Shown here piece by piece: positions 7,732 through 16,423 of a DNA stretch of 64,000 bases. Both the position numbers and the translations under genes were made by a program. Source of the stretch: Ruminococcus sp. (GTDB lineage Bacteria; Bacillota; Clostridia; Oscillospirales; Ruminococcaceae); assembly GCA_017620025.1 (NCBI GenBank), contig JAFZRF010000055.1:1-64000 (forward strand). Direction: 5' to 3'. A model generated the notes under the pieces. It was not told the origin of the DNA and searched no databases. It saw only the letters and a program-made list of their open reading frames with translations. Position 1 is the stretch's first letter; the number at the start of each line of letters is the position of its first letter.

Positions 7732-9831
7732 TCAGAATCCCCAGCCTCCGTTACCGCCTGTCGAGAAGCCGAAGCCTCCGTTAGCATGGTCGCCTACGAT
7801 GTTAAGGCCTGAGGTAACGGTGAAATCAGCAACCTTGTTGCCGTTGACTGTGAGTGTATAATTGCCGCCCATCTTTACTTCAGGGCTGCTTACAGCAGCG
7901 CACTTCATAGCCTGCTTTGTTGTGTAGGAAAGGATCTCACGTCCGCTTGAATCAAGAAGAGCAACTACAGTGCCTGCGGGATACTTGGTGTTGTTGTCGC
8001 CCCAGTAGAGAGTGGGCTGAGTGGATGATGTCTCAGGAAGCTCACCACGGCCGAGACCGCCTGTAGCTACCAGCGTACCGCCGGCTACATAGATATGTCC
8101 GTCTGCATCGAGTGCTGAGTCAGGTCCGTCAACAGAACCCTCGGCGTATACGAAGCCGCCGTTGATGTAAATGTTTCCGTTGGAATCGAGACCGTCACCC
8201 TCCATGTTGTTTGTAACGTATATATGGAGCGTACCGCCGTCTATCTGGAGGATGCAGTTGTCATTGCCTACGTCGATAGTCTTTGCTGCGCCCTTCTCAC
8301 CGCAGTTGGTCGGATCGTCCTCTGCGTATACGGTGATATCGCCGTCCTTGATATAGATCTGCATTGCCTCAAGTCCTTCATAGCTCTCGGTAACGTTGAT
8401 CTTGCCGCCCTTTACATAGAGGTACTTGTCACAGTGTAAACCATCGTCAGCTGTCTTGACTGTGGTTGTACCGCCGGTCACTGTAAGAGTGTCTCCGCAG
8501 TGTACAGCGTCGTCTGTTGAGTCGATAGTGATCTCGCCGCCGTTGATATTGATGGTTCCGCCGATCTGAGCGTCGCTGTTGCCGGCCTTGATGCCCTTTG
8601 CACTGAAATCGAGTCCGAGGTCGTGGCCTGCATCCCAGCTCCAGCCGCCGCCTCCGCCGGGCCAGCCTCCGCCGGGCCAGCCGCCCCAGCCGCCGTTATT
8701 GCCGCCCTGGTCGCCGCCGTTATTGCCGCCCTGATTCTGTCCGGGAGTATAGTTCACGCCCTGGTAGGTCTTGATATTGATCTCGCCGCCGTTGACTGTT
8801 ACGTCACGGGCAGCCTGTATAGCATCTGAATGTGATTCAACGGATACCTTGCCGCCGTTGATAACGATAGTACCCTTGTTCTCCTTGGTGTGGTTCGTGG
8901 ACTTGATACCGTCGCCGTTGGTTGTCTTTACTGTGACGCTGAGGTTATCATAAGCCTCGTCATCCTTGTCACCGATCGTTACCGACTCCTTGCCGACGAT
9001 TCCGTCATCTGCCGCTGTCACACTGAGAGTGCTGTTGAAGATCTTGAGGTCGTCTGTGGAAACGATACCGTCATTGGTATTTCCGTTGACAGTGAGAGTG
9101 CCCTTGCCCTTGATCTTGAGATCGTCACGAGAGAATACGGCAGCGGTAATCTGCTTCTGGTTTCCGTCGCTGTCGGTATATGTATCGGTATGTGAGGTAC
9201 CGTCGGAGATCTTGTTCACTGTATCCTTCTTTGCAGAGATAACGCACTCGTCGCCTACGCTTGCAACATATATAGGTGCGGCGTTCGGATTTGAAAGTGT
9301 GAGGCCTGCAAGTGAGAGTGTTACCTTATCCTCGGGATAGGTATTCTTGTCCACATCGACTATGATCTGGCCGTTCTCTGAGGTTCCGGAGAAGGAATAC
9401 TCACCGGGCTTCTTAACGGTAACAGTCTGACCGGATACGCTTACAGCACTGGTATCTGAAATTGCATTGCCGTTATCATCGGCTATAGTAACCGAGCTGC
9501 CGGAGAAGGTGATATTGAATCCGGTGCTCTCTGCCGGTGTTTCTCCGCCGGAAGATGAGCCGTCTGTGAGCTTTCTCTGCATGAAGCAGAAATCGAATAT
9601 ATCCAGTAAACCGTCCTTGTTCATATCTCCGGCTTCCCAGTCGGAAAGAACTGCATCAGGTCTGCCGAGCAGCCACTTCTGCATAACTACGGCATCGGCG
9701 ATATCGAACTTTCCGTCAGAGTTGACGTCACCGCTGATACCGGCTGCCGCAGAGGTAAGCGGTACGGATACAGCTGCTGTCACTGCGAGAGATGCAGCGA
9801 TAAGAGACGATATGAGGTGTTTTCTTTTCAT
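7732..9831 (-). CDS. Secreted dockerin protein with Cthe_2159-like (DUF4353) beta-helix domain
   Basis: A 699-residue exported protein: signal peptide (1 to about 30), type I dockerin (about 33-92, with GDVNSDGKFD and GDMNKDGLLD calcium loops) and, from about 100 on, a long repetitive domain rich in INGGxI and DDGIxxxD turns, as in the carbohydrate-binding beta-helix family typified by Clostridium thermocellum Cthe_2159 (DUF4353). Members bind cellulose and acidic sugars, with polysaccharide lyase activity reported for some. A Gly/Trp/Pro-rich stretch at about 370-400 interrupts the helix. The dockerin is N-terminal, less usual than C-terminal. It should dock onto a cellulosome scaffoldin and bind plant cell wall (inference). 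AAGGAG precedes the ATG; a terminator follows. Confidence 0.88.
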   Translation of the reverse strand: MKRKHLISSLIAASLAVTAAVSVPLTSAAAGISGDVNSDGKFDIADAVVMQKWLLGRPDAVLSDWEAGDMNKDGLLDIFDFCFMQRKLTDGSSSGGETPAESTGFNITFSGSSVTIADDNGNAISDTSAVSVSGQTVTVKKPGEYSFSGTSENGQIIVDVDKNTYPEDKVTLSLAGLTLSNPNAAPIYVASVGDECVISAKKDTVNKISDGTSHTDTYTDSDGNQKQITAAVFSRDDLKIKGKGTLTVNGNTNDGIVSTDDLKIFNSTLSVTAADDGIVGKESVTIGDKDDEAYDNLSVTVKTTNGDGIKSTNHTKENKGTIVINGGKVSVESHSDAIQAARDVTVNGGEINIKTYQGVNYTPGQNQGGNNGGDQGGNNGGWGGWPGGGWPGGGGGWSWDAGHDLGLDFSAKGIKAGNSDAQIGGTININGGEITIDSTDDAVHCGDTLTVTGGTTTVKTADDGLHCDKYLYVKGGKINVTESYEGLEAMQIYIKDGDITVYAEDDPTNCGEKGAAKTIDVGNDNCILQIDGGTLHIYVTNNMEGDGLDSNGNIYINGGFVYAEGSVDGPDSALDADGHIYVAGGTLVATGGLGRGELPETSSTQPTLYWGDNNTKYPAGTVVALLDSSGREILSYTTKQAMKCAAVSSPEVKMGGNYTLTVNGNKVADFTVTSGLNIVGDHANGGFGFSTGGNGGWGF

Positions 9832-9991
9832 AATAGCATACTCCTTTTTTCGTAAAATAAGGGGCGGGTTTCTTCATGTTAATGTCATAGTAACATAGTT
9901 TTCTTAATTTAAACTTAAAAAAGCGTGTTGAAATCAAAAAAATTTGTAATTTATGTCATCAGTTATATTATTAGTTCGGAGTATACAGTTC

Positions 9992-10022
9992 AAAAAGCCC
10001 CCGCAGCCGTAACTGCAGGGGC
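9992..10022 (-). terminator. Rho-independent terminator (minus strand)
   Basis: The stem GCCCCTGCAG/CTGCGGGGGC (minus strand, 10022-9997) is followed by TTTTT at 9996-9992. It closes the 11828-10043 transcript. Confidence 0.85.
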
Positions 10023-10042
10023 ATCTCATTATTATATTGAGC

Positions 10043-11146
10043 TCACGCTTCACCGGCGAGCAGCTTTCTCAGGTATACCATATCAAAGGCATCGATTACG
10101 TCATCCTTGTAAAGGTCGCCGTTCTTCCATGCCTTCATCTCCTCAGATGCACCGAGAAGATAGCGTTCCATCGTAACGGCATCAGCGGCATTGACAGCTC
10201 CGTCGGCGTTCACGTCGCCCGGCAGATCCTTATTGACCTGCGGTTTCTCCTCGACCGGAGCCATGCTCGGCTCGCCGTCGCCCCACCATGCCCAGCGGTC
10301 GTCTGTTCTGTAAGCCGCTGCCGCAGGTGAATCCGTCCAGGTGAATACATTATCATAGAGGTGTCCCTCGTTGTAATAGAACTGCGCCATAGCACATATC
10401 TCGTCGGCGTAGGTACGGTAGGCGCCGTCGTCTGCCATATCACACCAGCCGGTATTGAAGCCCTTGAGGCTGTTCCTGATGACCTGATAGCCGGTCATGC
10501 CCTTCTCGTTGATGCAGATCTCGGCAAAGTGGAGTATCTTTCTGATACCCATATGATTGGATATGATGGCATCGTAGAAGTTGGATTCGGTGAAGGAGTA
10601 CTGGAACATCTCCGGTACGTTGTCCTCCTTCATGAAGGTCGGATTGCAGTCGGCAAAGGCTGTAACTGCGGTCTGCATCGTGCCGTAGGCGTGTGCGGAG
10701 TTGACTCCGAAGCCGTCAAGCTGTGCGGTCTCGATGTCTGCGCCGTCGCCGTTTCCGCCGAGTGTGGATTCTCTTGTGCCGAGGCCGAGGAAGATTGCAT
10801 AGACCTTCTCACGCTCTGTCTGACCGAGGCGGACGGAGATGAGATCCCAGTGCTCGTCGATCTCCTTGTACATTGCGTACTTTACCTCCTGTACGGTCAT
10901 CTTGTGGTTGATGGCTCGTATCTCCTCTGTGGAGGCATCGGCCGGGGTGTTTCTCTCGCCGAAGTTGTACGGGTTGCCGACGCCCTCCGTCTGTACGTCC
11001 CGTGACGTATCGTGTACGGGATCGCAGGTCTCTCCGGCGTAGTCGTACTCTGCCTGTGCTGTAAGCAGCGGGCTGACCGGAAGTGCTGCCGTGCCAAGCA
11101 GCATCGAGGCGGATAATAATACCGCCGCAGTTTTCCTGATTCTCAT
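10043..11146 (-). CDS. Secreted dockerin protein with lysozyme-like N-terminal domain
   Basis: A 367-residue exported protein: signal peptide (about 1-32), a helical domain (about 75-265), a Pro/Glu linker and a C-terminal type I dockerin (309-365) with GDVNADGAVN and GDLYKDDVID loops. Glu126 in GTRESTLGG, followed by AYGTMQ at 153-158, resembles the Glu and GxMQ arrangement of lytic transglycosylases and other lysozyme-fold enzymes. I call that fold only tentatively. If right, this is a peptidoglycan- or chitin-type glycoside-cleaving enzyme attached to a cellulosome. It follows the PEBP lipoprotein gene by 43 bases on the same strand, with GGGAGGAA before its ATG, and is probably cotranscribed with it. 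Confidence 0.8.
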   Translation of the reverse strand: MRIRKTAAVLLSASMLLGTAALPVSPLLTAQAEYDYAGETCDPVHDTSRDVQTEGVGNPYNFGERNTPADASTEEIRAINHKMTVQEVKYAMYKEIDEHWDLISVRLGQTEREKVYAIFLGLGTRESTLGGNGDGADIETAQLDGFGVNSAHAYGTMQTAVTAFADCNPTFMKEDNVPEMFQYSFTESNFYDAIISNHMGIRKILHFAEICINEKGMTGYQVIRNSLKGFNTGWCDMADDGAYRTYADEICAMAQFYYNEGHLYDNVFTWTDSPAAAAYRTDDRWAWWGDGEPSMAPVEEKPQVNKDLPGDVNADGAVNAADAVTMERYLLGASEEMKAWKNGDLYKDDVIDAFDMVYLRKLLAGEA

Positions 11147-11189
11147 TGATAGTTCCTCCCTCTCAGTATTTCTTTATTTAACAGGCTGT

Positions 11190-11828
11190 TCAGTCTCCCT
11201 TGGTATAGGTGCCTGTTATCGTACCGTAAGCAAGAATGTTGCCGCCGTCATTGTCAAGGCTCTTAATCAGCTTGAAGAATTCAGGGCTTGCCGAGTCCAG
11301 CGCTCCCCTTACCTTCTTTGCCTTTTCCTTGAGCGCGAATACGTATACCTCGTAATCATGCGTACCATCCGGCGGATAGGGACCGACATACTCCTTCTCT
11401 GAGGAATATCCGGCAGCGAGTTCAGTCACGCCCTCTGTCACAGCCCTCCAGTGCACCCAGTTTGTAGCTGTGGTGTCTACCATATAGACTACGTACTCAG
11501 AGGCACCATCTACAGGCTTCCACGAAAGCTGCGGTGAACGGTTCGAGCCGTTCTGTGTGTTGGTGATGACAGAATCCCATACTCCGTCCTTCAGGTCGGA
11601 TGATGTCAGCTCAAAGGTGCTCAGGGCGCTGAAGTCGAGTTCATCGGACGAAGCGGCTGCGGTGGGTTTATCGTTTTCTGTTTCTGTGACGCTTTCAGCT
11701 GCTGCGGCTTCAGTCGTTTCTGCCGCCGGGGCAGTATCGGTTACTGATGCTGTTGTATCCGCAGCACTGCAGGAAACTGCTGAGACTGCTGCAAGGATAA
11801 GTGTGAGGATAAGTGCTGTTTTCTTCAT
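11190..11828 (-). CDS. YbhB/YbcL-family (PEBP) lipoprotein
   Basis: A 212-residue lipoprotein candidate. A hydrophobic signal ends in SAVSC, a plausible lipobox, followed by a Ser/Thr/Ala/Glu-rich spacer to about residue 70, then a phosphatidylethanolamine-binding-protein fold (about 70-210). Family marks visible are NRSPQLSW, YMVDT with a following HW, and VGPYPPDGTHDY near the anion pocket. Bacterial members are small-ligand or kinase-inhibitor-like proteins of unknown role. I start at the ATG at 11828, which has AAGGAG at good spacing; a GTG at 11837 would overlap that site. A near-consensus promoter and inverted repeat lie upstream. Confidence 0.88.
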   Translation of the reverse strand: MKKTALILTLILAAVSAVSCSAADTTASVTDTAPAAETTEAAAAESVTETENDKPTAAASSDELDFSALSTFELTSSDLKDGVWDSVITNTQNGSNRSPQLSWKPVDGASEYVVYMVDTTATNWVHWRAVTEGVTELAAGYSSEKEYVGPYPPDGTHDYEVYVFALKEKAKKVRGALDSASPEFFKLIKSLDNDGGNILAYGTITGTYTKGD

Positions 11829-11854
11829 GGTGTTCACTCCTTAGTGTAATTAAC

Positions 11855-11901
11855 GGTATAATGTACATTATCATTATACCATACCATTGTTATAAAGGCA
11901 A
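11855..11901 (-). promoter_or_regulatory. Promoter of the PEBP/dockerin operon with inverted-repeat operator
   Basis: On the minus strand TTGCCT (11901-11896) and TATAAT (11878-11873) are 17 bases apart. Perfect 9-base arms GGTATAATG (11855-11863) and CATTATACC (11872-11880), 8 bases apart, cover the -10 box and the expected start site. That is where a repressor dimer would sit. Confidence 0.75.
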
Positions 11902-11968
11902 TACCGGCGATAATCGAAATCGTTTTAAATAAATATCTTTGGCCTCGCAGGTTTTTTGTTGATTTTTA

Positions 11969-11997
11969 TTGAAATTCAAAGAATTCTATGATATAAT
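11969..11997 (+). promoter_or_regulatory. Promoter of the five-gene SWIM-MoxR-VWA operon
   Basis: TTGAAA at 11969-11974 and TATAAT at 11992-11997 are separated by 17 bases. The start codon is 32 bases downstream with AAGGAGG at 12017-12023. It is the only clear promoter before the five genes. Confidence 0.85.
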
Positions 11998-12028
11998 ATA
12001 TGTATATTTTCTTTATAAGGAGGTCATT

Positions 12029-13453
12029 ATGGCTGACGCAAGAATAATCACAGATGAATTCATCAGCTCAAATGCCGTTAATTCTTCTGCTCTCTCAAAT
12101 GCTAAAAAGGTATCAAATTCGGGCGGATTCAGAAAGCTCTGCAAGTCTGCCGATGAGACTCTCATCTTCGGCGACTGCTACGGCAGCGGCAGCAAGCCCT
12201 ACAACGCTTCTGTCGATTTCTCGGGAGATACTCCCGTTTTCCGGTGCTCCTGCCCGAGCCGTCAGATTCCCTGCAAGCACTGCCTTGCACTGATGTATGA
12301 CTGGACTGCCGGCAAGGATTTCGCTGTTGAGGAGATCCCTGAGGATATAGCAAGGAAGCGTGAGAAGATAGAAAAGCGTGCCGAGAAGGCCGCTTCAGGC
12401 GAAAGTACTGAAAAGGCGCCCTCAAAGCCGAACAAGTCCGCAGCAGCAAAGAAGCTGCAGAAGCAGCGTGAGGGTCTTGACCTTGCCGGCAGCTTCGTGC
12501 ATGACCTTCTTGCAAACGGCATAGGCTCAGTAAACAAGGCTGCCTGCTCGCAGTATTCCACGCTTGCAAAACAGCTCGGAGATTACTACCTCCCCGAGCC
12601 TCAGGCGATAATGAATGAGATAATAGGAGCTGTTTCAAAGCTCTCGGAGAATCCCGATGACAGTGAGGCAAATAACATCATAGCTCTCTGTGTAAGACTC
12701 GGCTCGACGATAAAGAAGAGCCGTGCGTATATTGATCAGAAGCTCGAATCCGGCGAGGTACTCCCCGAGGACAGTATCCTCTATGAGGAGATGGGCGGTA
12801 TATGGAAGCTCTCACAGCTCAAGGAGCTCGGGCTCTTCCGTGAGAACGCCGAGATACTGCAGCTCTCCTTCACCCGTATCGACAACGAGCTGCGCAAGGA
12901 GTTCGTAGATGAGGGATACTGGATAGACCTTGCTGCCGGCGATATCCTCCGCACCGAGAATATACGCCCTTACAAGGCTGTGAAGTACATAAAGACAGAC
13001 GATGCGAAGTTCGATCTGTACACCGTGAAGGAGCTATGTATCTATCCCGGTACGATCAACAGGCGTATACGCTGGGAGGAGGCTGAGTCACGTCCTGCAG
13101 AAACGAAAGACTTTGCTCAGGTGCTTTCAAAGGCCGAGAGCATATCCTCTGCTGTGAAGAACGCAAAGAATGAACTCAAGAACACGCTTTCCCGCCCCTA
13201 TGCAGCTGTACTTATAAACTTCGATTCGATAGAGTACACCGGAGACGGACACGGCGTTGTAAAGTGCGGCGACGAGACAATCGCTCTCAGGGAATTCAAT
13301 GACTATCCCGGTTCATGCTCTGCTCTCAGGCTGATTTCCGGCGTTCTCAGCGGCGGTGCTCTGCTCGGAGGACTGTTCTACGACGCACAGCAGCACAGCT
13401 TTTCATTCAGCCCGTTCTCTGTTGTCACAGAAAATGAGATCATAAGGCTTTAA
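12029..13453 (+). CDS. SWIM zinc finger protein of a MoxR/VWA operon
   Basis: A 474-residue cytoplasmic protein. Residues 71-92 form a SWIM zinc finger, Cys73-x-Cys75 and Cys82-x-His84, a module that binds DNA or protein. A basic Lys/Ala-rich stretch follows (about 105-155), then a mostly helical part. The ATG at 12029 has AAGGAGG upstream; an earlier in-frame TTG at 11969 would lie in the -35 box and is not the start. SWIM proteins are known first members of bacterial clusters with a MoxR ATPase, a DUF5682 protein and a VWA protein; the same order follows here. The role of such clusters is not established. Confidence 0.9.
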   Translation: MADARIITDEFISSNAVNSSALSNAKKVSNSGGFRKLCKSADETLIFGDCYGSGSKPYNASVDFSGDTPVFRCSCPSRQIPCKHCLALMYDWTAGKDFAVEEIPEDIARKREKIEKRAEKAASGESTEKAPSKPNKSAAAKKLQKQREGLDLAGSFVHDLLANGIGSVNKAACSQYSTLAKQLGDYYLPEPQAIMNEIIGAVSKLSENPDDSEANNIIALCVRLGSTIKKSRAYIDQKLESGEVLPEDSILYEEMGGIWKLSQLKELGLFRENAEILQLSFTRIDNELRKEFVDEGYWIDLAAGDILRTENIRPYKAVKYIKTDDAKFDLYTVKELCIYPGTINRRIRWEEAESRPAETKDFAQVLSKAESISSAVKNAKNELKNTLSRPYAAVLINFDSIEYTGDGHGVVKCGDETIALREFNDYPGSCSALRLISGVLSGGALLGGLFYDAQQHSFSFSPFSVVTENEIIRL

Positions 13454-13463
13454 GGAGGATACC

Positions 13464-15332
13464 ATGGAAGTTAAGAACAACGTTTTTTACGAACTCAGAT
13501 CACGGCTTTACGCTTCGGCTGCCGCAGGATGCTCACTCATCGCCGAGGACTTCCGCCTCAAGCGTGCATTAGAGGCCTTCCAGCCCATGTCGGAGGCAAA
13601 CAAGGTATTCGGGAAGCTCTATGCCATGTGCGATTCTCTTGTAAAGTCCGCTGACCCTGCCGCTGAGATAATCGACTGCATCGCCCTTGCGGATGCGCTT
13701 GCTGTCACTCAGGGCAGCTTTGCTGACGGCAGCGAGACTGCTCCTGTGCCTTCAAACGGGATAGCCATGCCCTGCCGTCTTTCCTATAACGAGCTTGAGG
13801 AATACAAGGAAAAGCTTCGCAAGGTGCCATATACGGATGTTGACTTTGACAAGCGCTTCTATGAAGTCATATCAGACCCGAGACTGCTCTCGGCATTTCT
13901 CGAGATATCCGGACGAAACAGCACAGGCGTTGCAGATCTGCTTGTACAGATAGGATCTGTATTCGGTGAGAATTTCTATCACCTGCTCTTCAATACCCTT
14001 GATCTCTCAGACAAGAACGCCACGGGAAATCAGATACGCTATATAAGCAGCGTTACCCGTGAAAGATTCAACGACAGATACAGAGAGTATGCTGAGAACG
14101 AATCCACTCCCGAGGGTATACGCATCGCTTCGATCGAGGCCATGAGATACTCTGCCGCCAATGAGGAAAGTCTTTTCAATATATACAGTATCTCCAAGGG
14201 CAAGGTGAAATCCGCCGCTCTGCTCTCTCTTGCGGCGCTCAATTCCGCTCACACAGAGACTGTTGTGGCAAAGGCTGCGGCTAAGCCGAAGATCACGGAC
14301 TTTGACCTGCTTTGCGCTTCAGGCAGCAAGGCAGCAGAAGAGTTCGCCAGAAGCGAACTTGGATTCTGTTACGACAACCTCGGAAAAGAGGAATTGTCCA
14401 CACATCCTTTCCTGACCCGCCGCTTCAGTTCGTTCTGTCTGCTCGGAAACAAGAAAAATGTAAATGATGTTTTTGAGAAGTGGGCTGCAAGGCCTTTACA
14501 GGCAGCGCAGTTATCAGGCAGCAGACATGAAGGATACATCAAGATCAACGAACCGCTGATCAATAACCTGTTCGACTATGATGATCCGGGATTCCGCGAT
14601 ATGATAAGAACGCTGCACAGCCGGTATCCTGAAGTATTTGCACCCTCTGCGTTTCTCCTTGCCCTCATTGAGGAACCGGAGAACGCCTGCAGCAAGATAT
14701 GCTCAGACCATATGGCACACGACCTTTCTGCCATTCATTTCATCAGGCGCATATTCTCTACCCGGGACGGCTGGTACAGGATAAGAAGAGCATACTGCAC
14801 GACTGTTGAAGACTTTATGAACATAAAGCTCTTCCGCTCAGTCCCCGGTGATATGCTGCGTTTTCTTTCGGATACCTCGGTCATATACAGCGAGAAGGAG
14901 CTTGAAAAGAAGTTCCCGGACGTTGCGGAAAGAGCAGCTGCTGAAAACATCATGAAGCAGAGATGCATCTGTTTCAGAGATCTGCTGTCATGGTGCACCG
15001 ATGAAGATCGTGAAAGAATAAGGACTGCCGCCGAAGAATACGCATGGGCAATGAGCAGCAGATATCCCTGTGAGGAACTGATGAACCTCCTGCCCGAAGT
15101 CACTGACAAACCGCTTGACGGCATCGTATACAGCTACGTCATGTTCATCAAGGACAAAAAAAGGCACGGATACCTGTACTACTATGTTGAGGATAACGGC
15201 ATACCTGAGGAAGTCATCGTCAGCGATCTAAAAAAGGTTCTTGTCAGCCTTGAGACTGAATCCCCGGACGGCTATGCCGAACTGAAGACCACTATAAAGC
15301 GTATACTTGAAAAACACGGAATTAAGGAGTAA
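13464..15332 (+). CDS. Large helical protein of unknown function (second gene of MoxR/VWA operon)
   Basis: A 622-residue soluble protein with no signal peptide or membrane helix. I do not recognise its family. The sequence is almost all alpha-helical with irregular HEAT-like pairs (for example around 215-290 and 380-470), suggesting a scaffold or solenoid. In related clusters of other phyla this slot holds a DUF5691-type protein; the position matches but sequence similarity cannot be judged here. It begins 10 bases after the SWIM gene, with AAGGAGG, and its stop overlaps the region of the MoxR start, so translational coupling is likely. Confidence 0.85.
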   Translation: MEVKNNVFYELRSRLYASAAAGCSLIAEDFRLKRALEAFQPMSEANKVFGKLYAMCDSLVKSADPAAEIIDCIALADALAVTQGSFADGSETAPVPSNGIAMPCRLSYNELEEYKEKLRKVPYTDVDFDKRFYEVISDPRLLSAFLEISGRNSTGVADLLVQIGSVFGENFYHLLFNTLDLSDKNATGNQIRYISSVTRERFNDRYREYAENESTPEGIRIASIEAMRYSAANEESLFNIYSISKGKVKSAALLSLAALNSAHTETVVAKAAAKPKITDFDLLCASGSKAAEEFARSELGFCYDNLGKEELSTHPFLTRRFSSFCLLGNKKNVNDVFEKWAARPLQAAQLSGSRHEGYIKINEPLINNLFDYDDPGFRDMIRTLHSRYPEVFAPSAFLLALIEEPENACSKICSDHMAHDLSAIHFIRRIFSTRDGWYRIRRAYCTTVEDFMNIKLFRSVPGDMLRFLSDTSVIYSEKELEKKFPDVAERAAAENIMKQRCICFRDLLSWCTDEDRERIRTAAEEYAWAMSSRYPCEELMNLLPEVTDKPLDGIVYSYVMFIKDKKRHGYLYYYVEDNGIPEEVIVSDLKKVLVSLETESPDGYAELKTTIKRILEKHGIKE

Positions 15333-15337
15333 TGACA

Positions 15338-16423
15338 ATGGCACAGGATATACTGAGACTGTCAGCAGAACAGCTCTACAAGAACGAAATAGATGCACTT
15401 ATAGCAAACGAGACTGCCCCCGTACCCAAGGGCTGGCAGATGTCGCCGAAGTCGGTGCTCACCTACATCATGGGCGGCAAGGCCGGAGACACCGTTATAA
15501 CCCCGAAATATATGGGTGACAGGCGTGTCGTTGAGATATGTATAGCGACCCTTGTAACAGACCGTGCGCTCCTCCTCATAGGCGAGCCCGGTACTGCAAA
15601 ATCATGGCTGTCGGAACACCTTACCGCTGCTATCAACGGCAATTCCTCACAGGTGATACAGGGAACGGCCGGAACCACTGAGGAGCAGATACGCTACTCC
15701 TGGAATTACGCCATGCTCCTGGCAAAGGGTCCTTCCTTCGATGCCCTTGTAAAGAGCCCTGTATATAACGCCATGGAGACAGGAACTATAGCACGATTTG
15801 AAGAGATATCAAGATGTGCAAGCGAGGTGCAGGATGCTCTTATCTCCATACTCTCCGAAAAGCGCATCTCCGTACCCGAACTCTCAGAGGAGGTCGCCGC
15901 AAAGAAGGGATTCTCCATAATCGCTACCGCAAACACCCGTGACAAGGGCGTAAACGAGATGTCCTCCGCTTTAAAGAGAAGATTCAACATCGTCATACTC
16001 CCCACTCCCTCCGATATGCAGACAGAGATAGACATCGTAAAGACCCGTGTGGACCAGATGTCAAAGGATATGGAGCTATGTGCGGCTATGCCGACTGACA
16101 GCGACTTTGAGAAGATAGTAACGGTATTCCGTGAGCTGCGTCAGGGAAAGACTCTTGACGGTCAGCTGAAAATAAAGCCCACGAGTGGTGTACTCTCCTC
16201 GGCGGAGGCAATATCCCTCATGGTAAACAGCATGGCTCTTGCAGGCAGCTTCGGCAGCGGAAAGGTCACTGACTCTGAGCTTGCCGCAGCACTGCAGGGT
16301 GCAGTTGTCAAGGACGACGACAAGGACAAGGCCGCATGGGAGGAATACCTCGAAAACGTCATGAGAAAGAAGGGCAGGGACTATGCCTCGCTCTACGCCG
16401 AATGCAAGGAGCGTAACGCATAA
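15338..16423 (+). CDS. MoxR-family AAA+ ATPase
   Basis: A 361-residue AAA+ ATPase. Walker A is GEPGTAKS (82-89); Walker B ends in Phe-Glu-Glu (154-156), where most MoxR proteins have Asp-Glu; sensor 1 is Asn199 in ATANTRD, and the arginine finger is in ALKRRF (211-216). The C-terminal lid is present. I favour the ATG at 15338 because AAGGAG (15324-15329) is 8 bases away; the ATG at 15332 overlaps the previous stop and would add two residues. MoxR ATPases act as chaperone-like remodellers with VWA partners, here the fifth gene. The Asp-to-Glu Walker B variant deserves note but glutamates remain for hydrolysis. Confidence 0.92.
   Translation: MAQDILRLSAEQLYKNEIDALIANETAPVPKGWQMSPKSVLTYIMGGKAGDTVITPKYMGDRRVVEICIATLVTDRALLLIGEPGTAKSWLSEHLTAAINGNSSQVIQGTAGTTEEQIRYSWNYAMLLAKGPSFDALVKSPVYNAMETGTIARFEEISRCASEVQDALISILSEKRISVPELSEEVAAKKGFSIIATANTRDKGVNEMSSALKRRFNIVILPTPSDMQTEIDIVKTRVDQMSKDMELCAAMPTDSDFEKIVTVFRELRQGKTLDGQLKIKPTSGVLSSAEAISLMVNSMALAGSFGSGKVTDSELAAALQGAVVKDDDKDKAAWEEYLENVMRKKGRDYASLYAECKERNA

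Noticed and set aside
10361..11005. 214-codon plus-strand open frame opposite the lysozyme-like dockerin gene
   Set aside because: Antisense to a gene with signal peptide and dockerin; Val/Cys/Leu-rich reversed-codon translation.
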